DNA from: Branchiostoma floridae
Lineage: Eukaryota; Chordata; Leptocardii; Amphioxiformes; Branchiostomatidae
Length of the DNA stretch: 64,000 nucleotides
Direction: 5' to 3'
Assembly (NCBI RefSeq): GCF_000003815.2
Contig: NC_049986.1
Span: 6,916,028 to 6,980,027 of the forward strand
The notes below the pieces were generated by a model that did no database searches, was not told the origin of the DNA, and saw nothing but the letters and a program-made list of their open reading frames with translations. Positions 27,101-33,800 of this stretch are shown piece after piece (positions within the stretch are counted from its first letter, which is position 1; the number at the start of each line of letters is the position of its first letter). Both the position numbers and the translations under genes were made by a program.

Positions 27101-28385
27101 AAACTGTGATGCTCCGATTGTTATCATCAGTTCACAGCATCAATTTACATGACTACAGTCTAGGGAGAAGCCAGAAGCTTGTGGGGGTGCTTAAGACAAT
27201 ACCCAAGATGGCCATGATGATAGCCAGCCCAATAAACTCCACAGACACAGATGGGGACTGATAAGCTAACAGTACGCATGAGAGAGGCGGCCAGACAGGA
27301 AAGCCATATTTAGTAGGCCTCTTATTGATTTTACAGTCAAACACTATCTTCCCTTCCATTTCAGAAATTAAAAAAAAGGATTTACCTGGATGAAGAAATA
27401 AAATACCAGTACACACCTCTTAATAATATGTCGTTACAGTTAATTTCTATACATTCAGTAACCTATATCAAGCTGATGTTCGGTGGTTCAAAATTGCGCT
27501 ATCTTAAAAATATTTACAATTTTAAACCACCGTCCGTCAACTTATATTAATTTCCCTGCCGTTTTCCAAAACAACTGACATAGATTACTCCACGAATAAA
27601 GGTAAACTAACGGTATACCATTTGCCACTTTTTTCAATAAATTTACTTTTTTAAGGTAGTGGTCACTATGACAACTAAGAAGATATGTACCCACTGTCGG
27701 CTGTTTTTGTCTGAACAAGATTTCTATCGTGACTGTAAAAAGTCTAGTAAATATCACGGCCCAAAAGTATAAGCATTGAATATACATGTATTTGCTGTTG
27801 ATGCAACTAATCAGCATAAAACCATTGTCCATATTACAAAACATGAAATTCTTCCTGTCAACTGATCCAGTTTTAATACATCTGAGTGAAAACTGCAGAA
27901 TATAACGGTTACCAAACATATTTTGCTCAACACAATCGAACCTGAACATTTACTTACTGAGGTTCTTGTAGTTCTGTCTGTTCATAAACCAAGACTGCAG
28001 AATATAACTGTTACAGTTACCAAACAAGTATTCTGCTCAACACAATCGAACCTGAACACTTACTTACTGAGGTTCTTGTAGTTCTGTCTGTTTATAAACC
28101 AAGACTGCAGAATTTATCGGTTACCAAACAAGTATTTTATCTGCTCAACACAATCGAACCTGAACATTTACTTACTGAGGTTCTTGTAGTTCTGTCTGTT
28201 CATAAACCAAGACTGCAGAATATAACAGTTACCAAACACATATTCTGCTCAACACAATCGAACTTGAACATTTACTTACTGAGGTTCTTGTAGTTCTGTC
28301 TGTTCATAAACCGCATCATCTGCCCTGAGACAGCCTCCAGTACACAGAGGCACAGAACCCATCTCACGGTATCCTTCATCTTCAT
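54..28385 (-). CDS. NPDC1: NPDC1/CAB-1-like single-pass membrane protein, 5' half of gene (partial)
   Basis: Five minus-strand exons (28280-28385, 25651-25770, 3988-4077, 556-705, 54-120) join without a frame break: phases 1,1,1,1 and then 2 out. They encode 177 residues plus two bases. Order: signal peptide; six-Cys module spaced C-x4-C-x7-C-x6-C-x2-C-x10-C; acidic segment LPDIDVITDRLLNERQ; Gln/Pro/Thr-rich stalk; hydrophobic segment followed by CWW. Vertebrate NPDC1 has the same order: a near-identically spaced Cys module, an EDEIDFLAQELARKE segment, a Pro-rich stalk and a membrane span ending in CWC. Family knowledge: NPDC1 and nematode CAB-1 are neuronal vesicle-associated membrane proteins linked to neurite and synaptic function. 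The cytoplasmic tail, the most conserved part of the family, must lie left of position 1. Introns are very large (about 2.5, 21.6, 3.3 and 0.4 kb) and full of transposons. The homology call is mine from motif spacing, not from a search. Confidence 0.8.
121..555 (-). other. NPDC1-like intron 4
   Basis: No recognised transposon. Positions 345-505 carry a degenerate series of ctacg(a/t)attacg words spaced roughly 25-40 bp apart, perhaps an eroded tandem repeat. Confidence 0.6.
556..705 (-). CDS. NPDC1: NPDC1-like exon 4: Gln/Thr/Pro-rich extracellular stalk
   Basis: The acceptor is TTCTGCAG at 707-706 and the donor CTGG|GTAAGC; the exon is 150 nt, phase 1 to phase 1. It encodes a low-complexity hydrophilic linker (EGNNHVEEVRGEQTTTQREQ, QGSSPKAQPQKNTPPAATQY) that ends AHGINDILFLG just before the membrane span. 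It corresponds to the Pro/Ser/Thr-rich juxtamembrane region of NPDC1. No domain motif is visible, so support is from splice sites, phase and position. Confidence 0.7.
1074..1434 (+). mobile_element. GGTGCACCC-rich MITE with AGGGCTCGAAAT termini, copy 1
   Basis: It starts cagggctcgaaatactgg and ends aatttcgagccct: matching inverted termini. Inside, gtgcaccca motifs cluster at both ends around an A/T-rich core. A short direct repeat, catatg, lies on both sides. The same element lies in reverse orientation at 32540-32904. No transposase is encoded. Confidence 0.8.
1746..1919. mobile_element. pogo/Tc1-like MITE with TA target duplication
   Basis: The termini CAGTGGAAGCCGCTTAATTG and, on the other strand, CAGTGGAAGCCAGTTAATTG are inverted. 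TA lies on both sides (1744-1745 and 1920-1921). The 174 bp core has no coding capacity. Termini starting CAGT with TA duplication fit the pogo/Tigger group. Confidence 0.8.
2137..2413 (+). repeat. Tandem duplication, unit about 144 bp
   Basis: The block containing ggactgacggatctcgagtt and aaactctataactttggtgg (2149-2266) recurs at 2293-2413 with about 90% identity, including the gttacatgcttact lead-in. The copies are adjacent. No function is apparent. Confidence 0.8.
3605..3945 (-). mobile_element. tRNA-derived SINE, reverse orientation
   Basis: Read on the minus strand it begins with a tRNA-like head (GCGTGGCGTAATCGGCAG as A box; GAGTTCAAAACC as degenerate B box). The core contains GGGAAAGGCACTTTACA and AATGAGTACCTAGCTTTGGC, shared with the SINE at 13752. 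The tail differs from that SINE. The B box is damaged, so it is probably inactive. Confidence 0.7.
3988..4077 (-). CDS. NPDC1: NPDC1-like exon 3: acidic amphipathic segment
   Basis: The acceptor is TTTCCACAG and the donor GACG|GTAAGG; the exon is 90 nt, phase 1 to phase 1. It encodes QGEKNVLPDIDVITDRLLNE followed by RQTTAGKYD. It matches in position and character the EDEIDFLAQELARKE segment just after the Cys module of NPDC1. After exon 2 the junction codon is TAT (Tyr). After the alternative exon at 19389 it is GAT (Asp). Both are open. Confidence 0.75.
4228..4289 (+). other. 27-bp stem, 8-nt loop hairpin
   Basis: The arm 4228-4254 (ctgcaatattcttcaaacag tgatggt) pairs along its whole length with 4263-4289. 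The loop is tttaaaag. As plus-strand RNA the only non-Watson-Crick pairs are two G:U; as minus-strand RNA these become two C/A mismatches. Flanks do not extend the stem. It could be a miRNA-like precursor or a very short MITE. Confidence 0.6.
5120..5518. mobile_element. GGTACCGGTAC/AGGTCCGG-family element, diverged
   Basis: It runs from gtgtaccggtacaaaaacgg to gtatccacccctaag and contains caggttcaggtcc and ggaccagatattggacc. It is the oldest-looking of about seven long copies here. Confidence 0.6.
5704..5806. repeat. Imperfect palindrome beside an assembly gap
   Basis: Arms tgatggcattcctacctctc ... atacaggaagc and gcttcctgtatcagaagctg ... aggaatgccatcc meet with essentially no loop. The run of N begins 43 bases to the right. 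Confidence 0.7.
5849..5948. other. Assembly gap (100 N)
   Basis: Exactly 100 N, the conventional size for a gap of unknown length. Apparent open frames across it are artefacts. Confidence 0.98.
6719..6858. mobile_element. TAGGCC(T/C)AGGAAA foldback MITE, copy 1
   Basis: It runs from taggcccaggaaaaaatggt to gaaacatttttccctaggcc. It shares the gggtaggtagagaaacat block with the copy at 35712. Confidence 0.65.
7588..7626 (+). repeat. ATTC microsatellite at a retroposon-like 3' end
   Basis: About nine copies of attc follow taatacatgttaaataaaaa. The aataaa-plus-tetranucleotide arrangement resembles a LINE 3' tail, but no LINE coding sequence is visible upstream. Confidence 0.8.
8433..8765 (-). 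mobile_element. CAGGCTTTTAGC-family hAT-like MITE with 8-bp TSD
   Basis: The ends are CAGGCTTTTAGCTAGG and CTTAAAGCCTG. The flanks gtcatatt (8425-8432) and gttatatt (8766-8773) match at 7 of 8 positions, as expected for the hAT superfamily. Family body text such as cagaggatctgctccc is shared with copies at 16911, 20911, 22147, 32137, 34075 and 34969. Confidence 0.75.
10213..10577 (+). repeat. Tandem duplication, unit about 180 bp
   Basis: The block with taggcaacctaaatgagttc aaagtatgtttggagcaaa at about 10236-10280 recurs at about 10429-10470. It is followed in both by a gataacctttt stretch, by (c)taaaattctc and by a tagaaaac end. Divergence is about 10-15% by eye. Confidence 0.8.
12720..12997. 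mobile_element. pogo-like element, one end intact
   Basis: The right end reads, on the minus strand, CAGTGAAACTTGTATTAACG, followed outside by TA, as in pogo/Tigger termini. The left terminus is not visible. Open frames here are the element's palindromic and GC-rich text, not a gene. Confidence 0.5.
13752..14145 (+). mobile_element. tRNA-derived SINE with intact pol III boxes
   Basis: The head has a perfect A box TAGCGCAGTGGG (13763-13774) and a perfect B box GGTTCGAATCC (13806-13816). The core cttgggaaaggcactttaca ... aatgagtacctagctttgg follows, then a tail with gggtatgtcaccccgtaagg and a 3' AAAT repeat (14128-14145). A similar tail fragment lies at 54350-54432. Potentially transcribed by RNA polymerase III. 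Confidence 0.8.
14539..14633. repeat. Imperfect palindrome, possible MITE
   Basis: Arms aagctgaacaaggagtatag c / gctatactccttggccagctt with a centre around ctgcctactggtgcccatct. No target duplication seen. Confidence 0.6.
15984..16004 (+). repeat. GT microsatellite
   Basis: About ten gt units after ctctgtat. Confidence 0.9.
16911..17200 (+). mobile_element. CAGGCTTTTAGC-family element, 3' truncated
   Basis: It begins ggcttttagccagacatgcg and carries the family body (gggagcagatcctctgacaa, ggtggatgcccccggacccc). The terminal ctaaaagcctg is missing. Confidence 0.7.
17487..17925. mobile_element. GGTACCGGTAC/AGGTCCGG-family element
   Basis: It runs from ccagtacagaaaatgcaggt to ttaccggtacccacccctag. 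Its GGTCCAGGTCCGG-GTCCGGACCTG core is strongly self-complementary near the left end. Confidence 0.7.
19389..19455 (-). CDS. Signal-peptide exon, candidate alternative first exon of the NPDC1-like gene
   Basis: ATG at 19455-19453 has A at -3 and starts MKSLLLVVFSLVLAWHLACG, a textbook signal peptide with a cleavage-compatible ACGA end. The donor is GAGG|GTAAGG, phase 1, after 67 coding bases. On the minus strand the next recognised exon is 3988-4077, which enters in phase 1. The join reads AEDQGEKN, with no stop. This would give an isoform secreted into the same compartment but lacking the six-Cys module. A CCAAT box (minus strand) at 19669-19673 lies about 215 bp upstream of the ATG, as for a promoter. 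The alternative is the first exon of a separate, unseen gene on the same strand. The exon itself is well supported; its gene assignment is inference. Confidence 0.6.
19456..19700 (-). promoter_or_regulatory. Putative promoter of the internal signal-peptide exon
   Basis: A CCAAT box on the minus strand (19669-19673, context CGACCAATCAAGG) about 215 bp above the ATG, in a locally more GC-rich, CpG-containing stretch (ccgacgcggggctccg). No TATA box. Function inferred. Confidence 0.35.
20911..21260 (-). mobile_element. CAGGCTTTTAGC-family element, reverse orientation
   Basis: It begins ccgcttttagctgggatttt and includes gtcagaggatctgctcccca. The far end is degraded near gacatgcctaggctac. No clean target duplication. 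Confidence 0.65.
22147..22505 (+). mobile_element. CAGGCTTTTAGC-family element, both termini present
   Basis: It starts caggcttttagtcagc and ends tcctagctaaaagcctg. It contains a C-run at about 22410-22422. The sequence ccagtaca lies at the right edge and also a few bases outside the left edge, so the target duplication may be imprecise. Confidence 0.7.
25651..25770 (-). CDS. NPDC1: NPDC1-like exon 2: six-cysteine extracellular module
   Basis: The exon lies between acceptor TTCCACAG and donor AAAT|GTAAGT and is 120 nt, phase 1 to phase 1. It encodes DVRCSNLACRLARRGECQAD, then TQQCGPCQEGYVEEGSVCK. Key residues are the six Cys and the basic RLARRG stretch between Cys2 and Cys3, matching the CALKRRARC stretch of mammalian NPDC1, and the CGPC pair, matching CGPC of NPDC1. 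EGF, TNFR or IGFBP modules were considered. The spacing and the CGPC motif fit NPDC1 better. Because both ends are phase 1, the exon can be skipped without breaking the frame. Confidence 0.8.
25771..28279 (-). other. NPDC1-like intron 1
   Basis: Contains the LINE tail (25863-26250) and the donor-region array (27893-28310). The interval 26260-27880 shows no recognised feature. Confidence 0.6.
25863..26250 (+). mobile_element. LINE ORF2 C-terminal remnant and 3' tail
   Basis: An open frame reads HPLRYVTLACKTDIYRASYF, PKTTIEWNSIPTHIVTASTL, NNFKMGLA, stop. The SYFP.T..EWN motif is typical of the C-terminus of CR1/Jockey-type non-LTR ORF2 proteins. A short 3' region and a GATA-type repeat follow. 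5' truncated and dead. Confidence 0.7.
27893..28310 (-). repeat. Tandem array of the NPDC1-like exon-1 donor region (about 3.5 units of 104-110 bp)
   Basis: The text cttactgaggttcttgtag (exon end plus donor, minus strand) recurs starting near 27951, 28061, 28169 and 28273, at spacings of 110, 108 and 104. Each copy keeps the last about 32 bases of exon 1, the GTAAGT donor and the following intron. Internal copies also have TTCTGCAG just before, making a potential 37-nt mini-exon. The rightmost copy is the real exon end. Confidence 0.9.
28280..28385 (-). CDS. NPDC1: NPDC1-like exon 1: start codon and signal peptide
   Basis: ATG at 28385-28383 opens 35 codons plus one base. The N-terminus is MKMKDTVRWVLCLCVLEAVS: a basic start, a hydrophobic core and a small-residue end, as in a signal peptide. 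A second in-frame ATG is two codons later. The donor is CTCA|GTAAGTAAA, with phase 1 out. Joined to the exon at 25770 it gives NDVRCSN with no break, which supports the pairing. The last 32 bases of the exon, with the donor and flanking intron, are repeated in tandem just downstream (27893-28310). No TATA box is obvious upstream. An E-box CACGTG lies near 28505, about 120 bp upstream of the ATG. Confidence 0.75.
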
Positions 28386-29442
28386 GATTCTCCTTGGGCA
28401 ACAGTCCTTCCCTTATTGAAACTACAGATCCTACAACTTCCCACTGGTCGATCCTTCCACTAAGTAATATCTCTCCTAGCAGGCCGAAAGCTCGATGTAT
28501 GGCGCACGTGATGAGCTCTGTATGATCCCCACAAGCCAATTTGAAGTGCAGTAGGGAGTGACAGTTACATGAGCGAGCGTACATGTGGGGAGCGCTCACG
28601 TGGTGCTAACATACCGCATAATGAACGGTACATGTATTCTAATGAACCCTGCCTTCATGCCTCCTAAGAGTCTGTCTGCAGGAAAAACGAATGTCCGCGT
28701 AGGAAATTCGCAAGTGATAGTAGCAACTGAAGGTTGGAGCTTTACGCCTCCACAGGTGGCTAATAATGTGGGCTTTGAAGTGGAAAGGTCTAAATGCACG
28801 TCATTAAATATCCTGTGGGTGGAATTAGAGTTGGTGCGGAGCACACGACTTATCTGGCATCTTAACATGTCTAGAATGGTGACTGCAGGCAACTCATAAT
28901 TTTTTTCTCTGACTGCGTGTAGTTGGTAATGGTACATGTATTATAGCAGTGCTGTGTACCAGTACGGATACAGTGCCAGCACAATCAATTAGGTACAGGT
29001 CCAAAACACTAGAACCCTGGTGTACCAGTACTGGACCTGTATCTAATTAACAGAAGCCAAGCAGGATAACAGGTCAAAGGATGGCCACTTTGACAGATAA
29101 AATTACCATGAAATTACCATTGATAGCAGTCTCTGAGCCCCATGCAGTCGGTGTGAAAAAAAAAGCAATTTAATTTGTAAGGTTAAAATTTTTTTTGCAT
29201 GATGTGTCTAAAACAATGAAACATGTTTTTATTGGTTCAAACATGCTTCTGGAAGATCGAATTTTACTTGAACATGTAGTTCAGGTACAGGTTCAGGTCC
29301 GGACCTGTACCTGATTACCCACACTTTGTTCAAAGCCAAACACCCCTCAGTATCATCTATGTAGTCATATAATTTCACTTTTAAACTAACTACTGAGGGC
29401 TTTCACTTCCATCCCTGAATAGAATTTGTTGTTAGTTGGGAT

Positions 29443-29542
29443 NNNNNNNNNNNNNNNNNNNNNNNNNNNNNNNNNNNNNNNNNNNNNNNNNNNNNNNNNN
29501 NNNNNNNNNNNNNNNNNNNNNNNNNNNNNNNNNNNNNNNNNN
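29443..29542. other. Assembly gap (100 N)
   Basis: Exactly 100 N, between the NPDC1-like first exon and the end of the Tg1 gene. True distance unknown. Confidence 0.98.
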
Positions 29543-30217
29543 TGGTCTCATAATGAGTCTTTCAAAGTGCAGGAATTAAAAGGTAACATTTCAGAGGGAC
29601 AAGGATTTCCAAGCAAAACTGGTTGGGCCAGAGAAGAATTTAAACACTGACAATAAAACAGCTAAAAACATAGAATGTTAGGGAAACTGCATGTAAGTTT
29701 ACGTGCAGGGGGGAGGGGGGGCAACATGAATGGACGATAAACACTGGAGAATATTGATGGAGAAACAACCCTCACTGAGGCCGCTAGCAGGCCAAGCAAT
29801 TTGGTTAATAGCCGGACGGTTGGTCATGTAGTATTGATCGACACTGCTCACGCCTGGCTCATGTGACCGGTAGCTGGTGGACAGGAATATAGAACTTCAG
29901 TGGAAGTCACTTTAATGGTTTTAGATGAGATCGTGCCCTTAAATTTTGTACTATATAAACTATAGTGCGTACAGACACTACTGGGGGTACAGACACTACA
30001 GGAGGTACGGACACTACAGGGGGTAGTTATTGTATTGTAAGCGTTAAAGATAATTTTAGAAAGCTCCTGGAAAAATCCCTGAAATTCGTTGAGTAATCTT
30101 TTGAATCCCACAAAGCCACACCAGTGCCCCAATTGCAGTGAGATACTACCTTATGGGACAGCCTTCAAAGAGAATGCAGACATTGACAAGGAATGCCATG
30201 AATGTACAGCAATATGA

Positions 30218-30223
30218 TTTATT
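30218..30223 (-). terminator. Candidate polyadenylation signal of the Tg1 gene
   Basis: AATAAA on the minus strand (tttatt on the plus strand), 386 bp after the stop codon at 30609. Confidence 0.4.
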
Positions 30224-30608
30224 ACCGTACTACAGTGAACAGGACAGGTCATGATGACTAGTAGTACACTAGCTGAATAAATGTGCATGAAGATGAATTG
30301 CCATAGATATAAGTGCAGAAGTGAAGTCTTGCCTTGCATGCATTAAGTGTACATGTATACAGATGATAAACTGAGTTATGCATGGAAAAAGGCAGTGGAG
30401 TGGATTTAAGTTTCAAGAGCGTACAATATGAGCGTGCCTTCAAAGTTGAAGAAGTGGAAATAGTGGTGACATAAATACAGTGAAGTATACTTGGTGCAAA
30501 TATGTGCGCATACAGACATTTAAGCATTAGCATTAGGCATGGGTACTCAGAAATAGTGGTATTAGAAGCTACTAAGATGCAGTGTCTGACAGAAGTGTCC
30601 ACCACCAA

Positions 30609-30853
30609 TCAAGGAAGACTCTTCTCACTCTTTGTCTTGTAGTACGTGTTGCAGTCCACGTTTCGCTGTCCCTCCCACGATCGCAGCGCCGTCTCGTCGT
30701 AGATCAGACCGTTGGACGGGTTAGCGCAGTAGCAGTAGCCAGTAGATGCCCAGCACTGCTCTGTCTTGAAGGTCCCATCCTCCTTACACTGTTTGATGAA
30801 ACCTCCAATCATGCCAGTAGCTAAGGCGGCATCTCGCTCCTTCGAACAGGGTC
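30609..30853 (-). CDS. Tg1-protein exon 2: thyroglobulin type-1 domain and stop
   Basis: The acceptor is TTTTTCAAAAG; the exon is 245 nt, entering in phase 1 and ending TGA at 30611-30609. It reads GPCSKERDAALATGMIGGFI, KQCKEDGTFKTEQCWASTGY, CYCANPSNGLIYDETALRSW, EGQRNVDC and a basic tail. The pattern C...KQC..DG.F...QC....GYC.C....G....C is the type-1 signature. Trp replaced by Tyr in the CWC core is unusual but tolerated in divergent members. The C-terminal YYKTKSEKSLP tail is charged and has no membrane segment or retention signal. Confidence 0.85.
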
Positions 30854-33800
30854 CTTTTGAAAAACAAATTTGACAATGTTACAGCCTTTTAGCATAAACA
30901 ATGCGAATCTCGTAACTTTATTCTCAACTAAGTCTGTTACAATTTCCAAGCAGATGTTGAGGGAGGCCTTTTTTATAACTAGCCGCCTCCCAGTTGTTGC
31001 AGAAACTGGAAGATACGAAAACATGATATGATAATAATATTTTTTTCCACCAGCATCTGCTTGGAGATTGGGTCTTTGTGCAATCTACATTCTAAAAATA
31101 AAAAATATATATTATTGTTCTTTCTATCTCCTAGGGAAACTGCAAGATGCATTTTGTAAATTGTATTTTGTATGTTACATGTACTTGGAGTATCATATCC
31201 AGAATTTTACTATTACATGATCTCATGATGTATCATGTGTGGACAGTAATACAGTATAGGACCTGGAAAATACTGTTACAATCAATGATATACTGGACAG
31301 TCATCAATCAAACCATACATGTATATTCCATGAATGTTATCTTTGGATATCATTATCTTTAAATTATTTGAGCTTACCAGAACATTTTAAGAATATCTGA
31401 CCAACGTTTTTTTTTTCAGTGGAATGCTCCAGGCCATTAATTTGTAGTCATAATCTACAGAACATATGAAACTTTCTGAAGCAAAGTACATATAACCCAT
31501 CTCTGGAGTCCAAGGCTTTTGACATTCGGTTTCACCTGTCCTCCCTTTTGGTTTGAAAATCTACAAGTGGCACGTGTCTGGACTGGTGATGGATGCACTG
31601 TGCTGGGTACCGGTACAGAAAATTCAGGTCCAGGTCCGGTTCAGGTCCAAAGGATCAGGTCCAGGTCCGGACCTGAACCTGGGCCTGATGCAGTATGACT
31701 CATACCAATGGTCCATTTCACTACAAAGTGATCTATTTGGTGGAGTATTAGACTTACACTGGCGTTTTAAAATCCTTCAACGCTAACTGCACCTGTATGA
31801 TTGGCTGTAAAACGTGGTAGAAATTACTATAAACTCTATTCTACTTCACTCTTGTTATTTTCTTCCACCTGCAAGCGCCAAAATGTGTGAATGCCTGATA
31901 AAATAATCTGTTAATTTTCTAATCGGTTCCAACATCCGGTCCACCTAATTTTTTCAGGTCCGGTTTTTCTGGACCGGTCCAATAAGAAAAACCGGTTCTG
32001 TACCGGTACACTGTACCGATACCCAGCCCTAACTGTGCAAGCACTGGAATATCACATGTCTGTCTTAAATGTCAATCTTAAGTCATATGATATAGCAATA
32101 ACAACTGAGTTCGAATACCATCAAGCATTACAATATGGCTTTTAGCCAGACATGCGTAATGGCAGTCATTTGGACACGCTTTTCTTAAAATACCAAGAAA
32201 TTGGAGGCATTAGATGCTTTTACAATGGGGAGGAGATCCTCTGACAAGCATGAAATTCTGATGGACTGACCAGGGATGCCACTAGGTCATCTGTGGTAGT
32301 CCTCTACTGTGACATCTCTGACAGTAATTTTGCCCCTCAGGATACCTTAGAATATTTTAACTTCAAATTCTCAAAAACTCTTCACTATGGAAGGTGGATG
32401 CTCCCAGACCCCCCTGAAATAGTCGTGTCTATATCACTTATCGCGACTCACCCAGATATTTGGACCCCCTATAATAAAATCCTAGCTAAAAGCCTGGTCA
32501 TATACTGTAGTAATAAAAATTGGGCACGGCTACCATCAACAGGGCTCGAAATTCATTTTTTGGATTAGGTGCACTGGTGCACCCAGCTTAAAAGATTGGG
32601 TGCACCAAAAAAATTTTGGGTGCACCACTTAAATTTAAGTAGAATGTCAAAAAACGTAATAACAAAACTTATAATTAGTTATAATAAGCTATCAAATTCT
32701 TAAACAAGTAACATGACAGACTTTTTTATTATCTTTCTAACACTTAGATGTCAAGAATATGATATACTAGTATATTCGATATCTTTCCATACATAAACCT
32801 AAGAGAATATTTGGGTGCACCCTGTGCACCCACTGAAAAAAATTGGGTGCAGTTACAATTTTGGGTGCACCTGGGTGCACATGCACCCAGTATTTCGAGC
32901 CCTGATCAAACATTACTACAAACATCTTTACCTCTCATTCTGGACAGAGAGAAATACCACTCTGAGAGTTTGTGATCTGTATCAACCTGAAAAGTTTTAT
33001 CCAGTCCTTAAGACCAGATGATCTGACTCATTTATGAAATTATAGGTATATGAAACATAAAATATTCTTCTGAGTTGTTCGTTCAGCACCAAGGACATCA
33101 TCTAGCCATAAAAGTACCAACAGTTCTGTTGTCTTATAATATAAATGCTAAACTCCGAACAGTGTAGAAAGTCGAATTGTAACAATTTTAAAGTTTCTTA
33201 TGTAAATAAATGTCTGTCTGCAAAAAGAAAGGTACTGTAAACGCTTTTAAGTTCACAGTGGTTTTATGGTGGGGTTTTCACAATGATAAAACTAAAAAGC
33301 CACCTTGTGAATTTTTGATCTGCCTACCAACACAAGTCAACCAGATAAGTTTATATTTTACATCATAAAAGCACTTCAGTCCATATCATCCCTGGCTACA
33401 TGTTATAAAGAAAAATCAAAGCATACATGTACACCATGGTAGGGTGAAGAGCTTGACATTTCTAGTAATATTTTCCTGACCCTATGACATTAAGGCTGTG
33501 ACCTGTACTCTCAGCTCACTGTAATATCAAGACATGCAATAAAGGTTGAGAGCTGAGGAGTTCTACTATCATGATGATGCATCTGTTGCTTTAGAAATAC
33601 TAAAACCAAATGTCACCATGCTCTTAGCTTGCAGAGAGCCAAAGCCAGGGATTTTGCTTACAAGGAGAATCTTTCTGTTTGGATTGGAAGTCAAGTCATG
33701 TTGCTGTCAATCATGGTGGTTTTATCTATGTGGCTTTATGGTGACTACTCCTCAGGCTTTTAGCCAGGCATGCTTCCACTGAAACAAGAAACAGCCATGA

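Larger units (their letters stand above)
28386..30608. other. Region between the NPDC1-like first exon and the Tg1 gene end
   Basis: Contains the upstream region of exon 1, a GTACCAGTAC/GGTCC inverted fragment (28955-29049) with another near 29280-29320, an assembly gap and the presumed Tg1 3' UTR. Overlapping open frames of about 105-113 codons on both strands at 28585-28937 have no recognisable domain. Confidence 0.5.

Noticed and set aside
28585-28937. Genes in overlapping open frames on both strands upstream of NPDC1-like exon 1
   Set aside because: Both strands are open by composition; neither translation shows a motif or paired splice sites. More likely promoter or 5' UTR.
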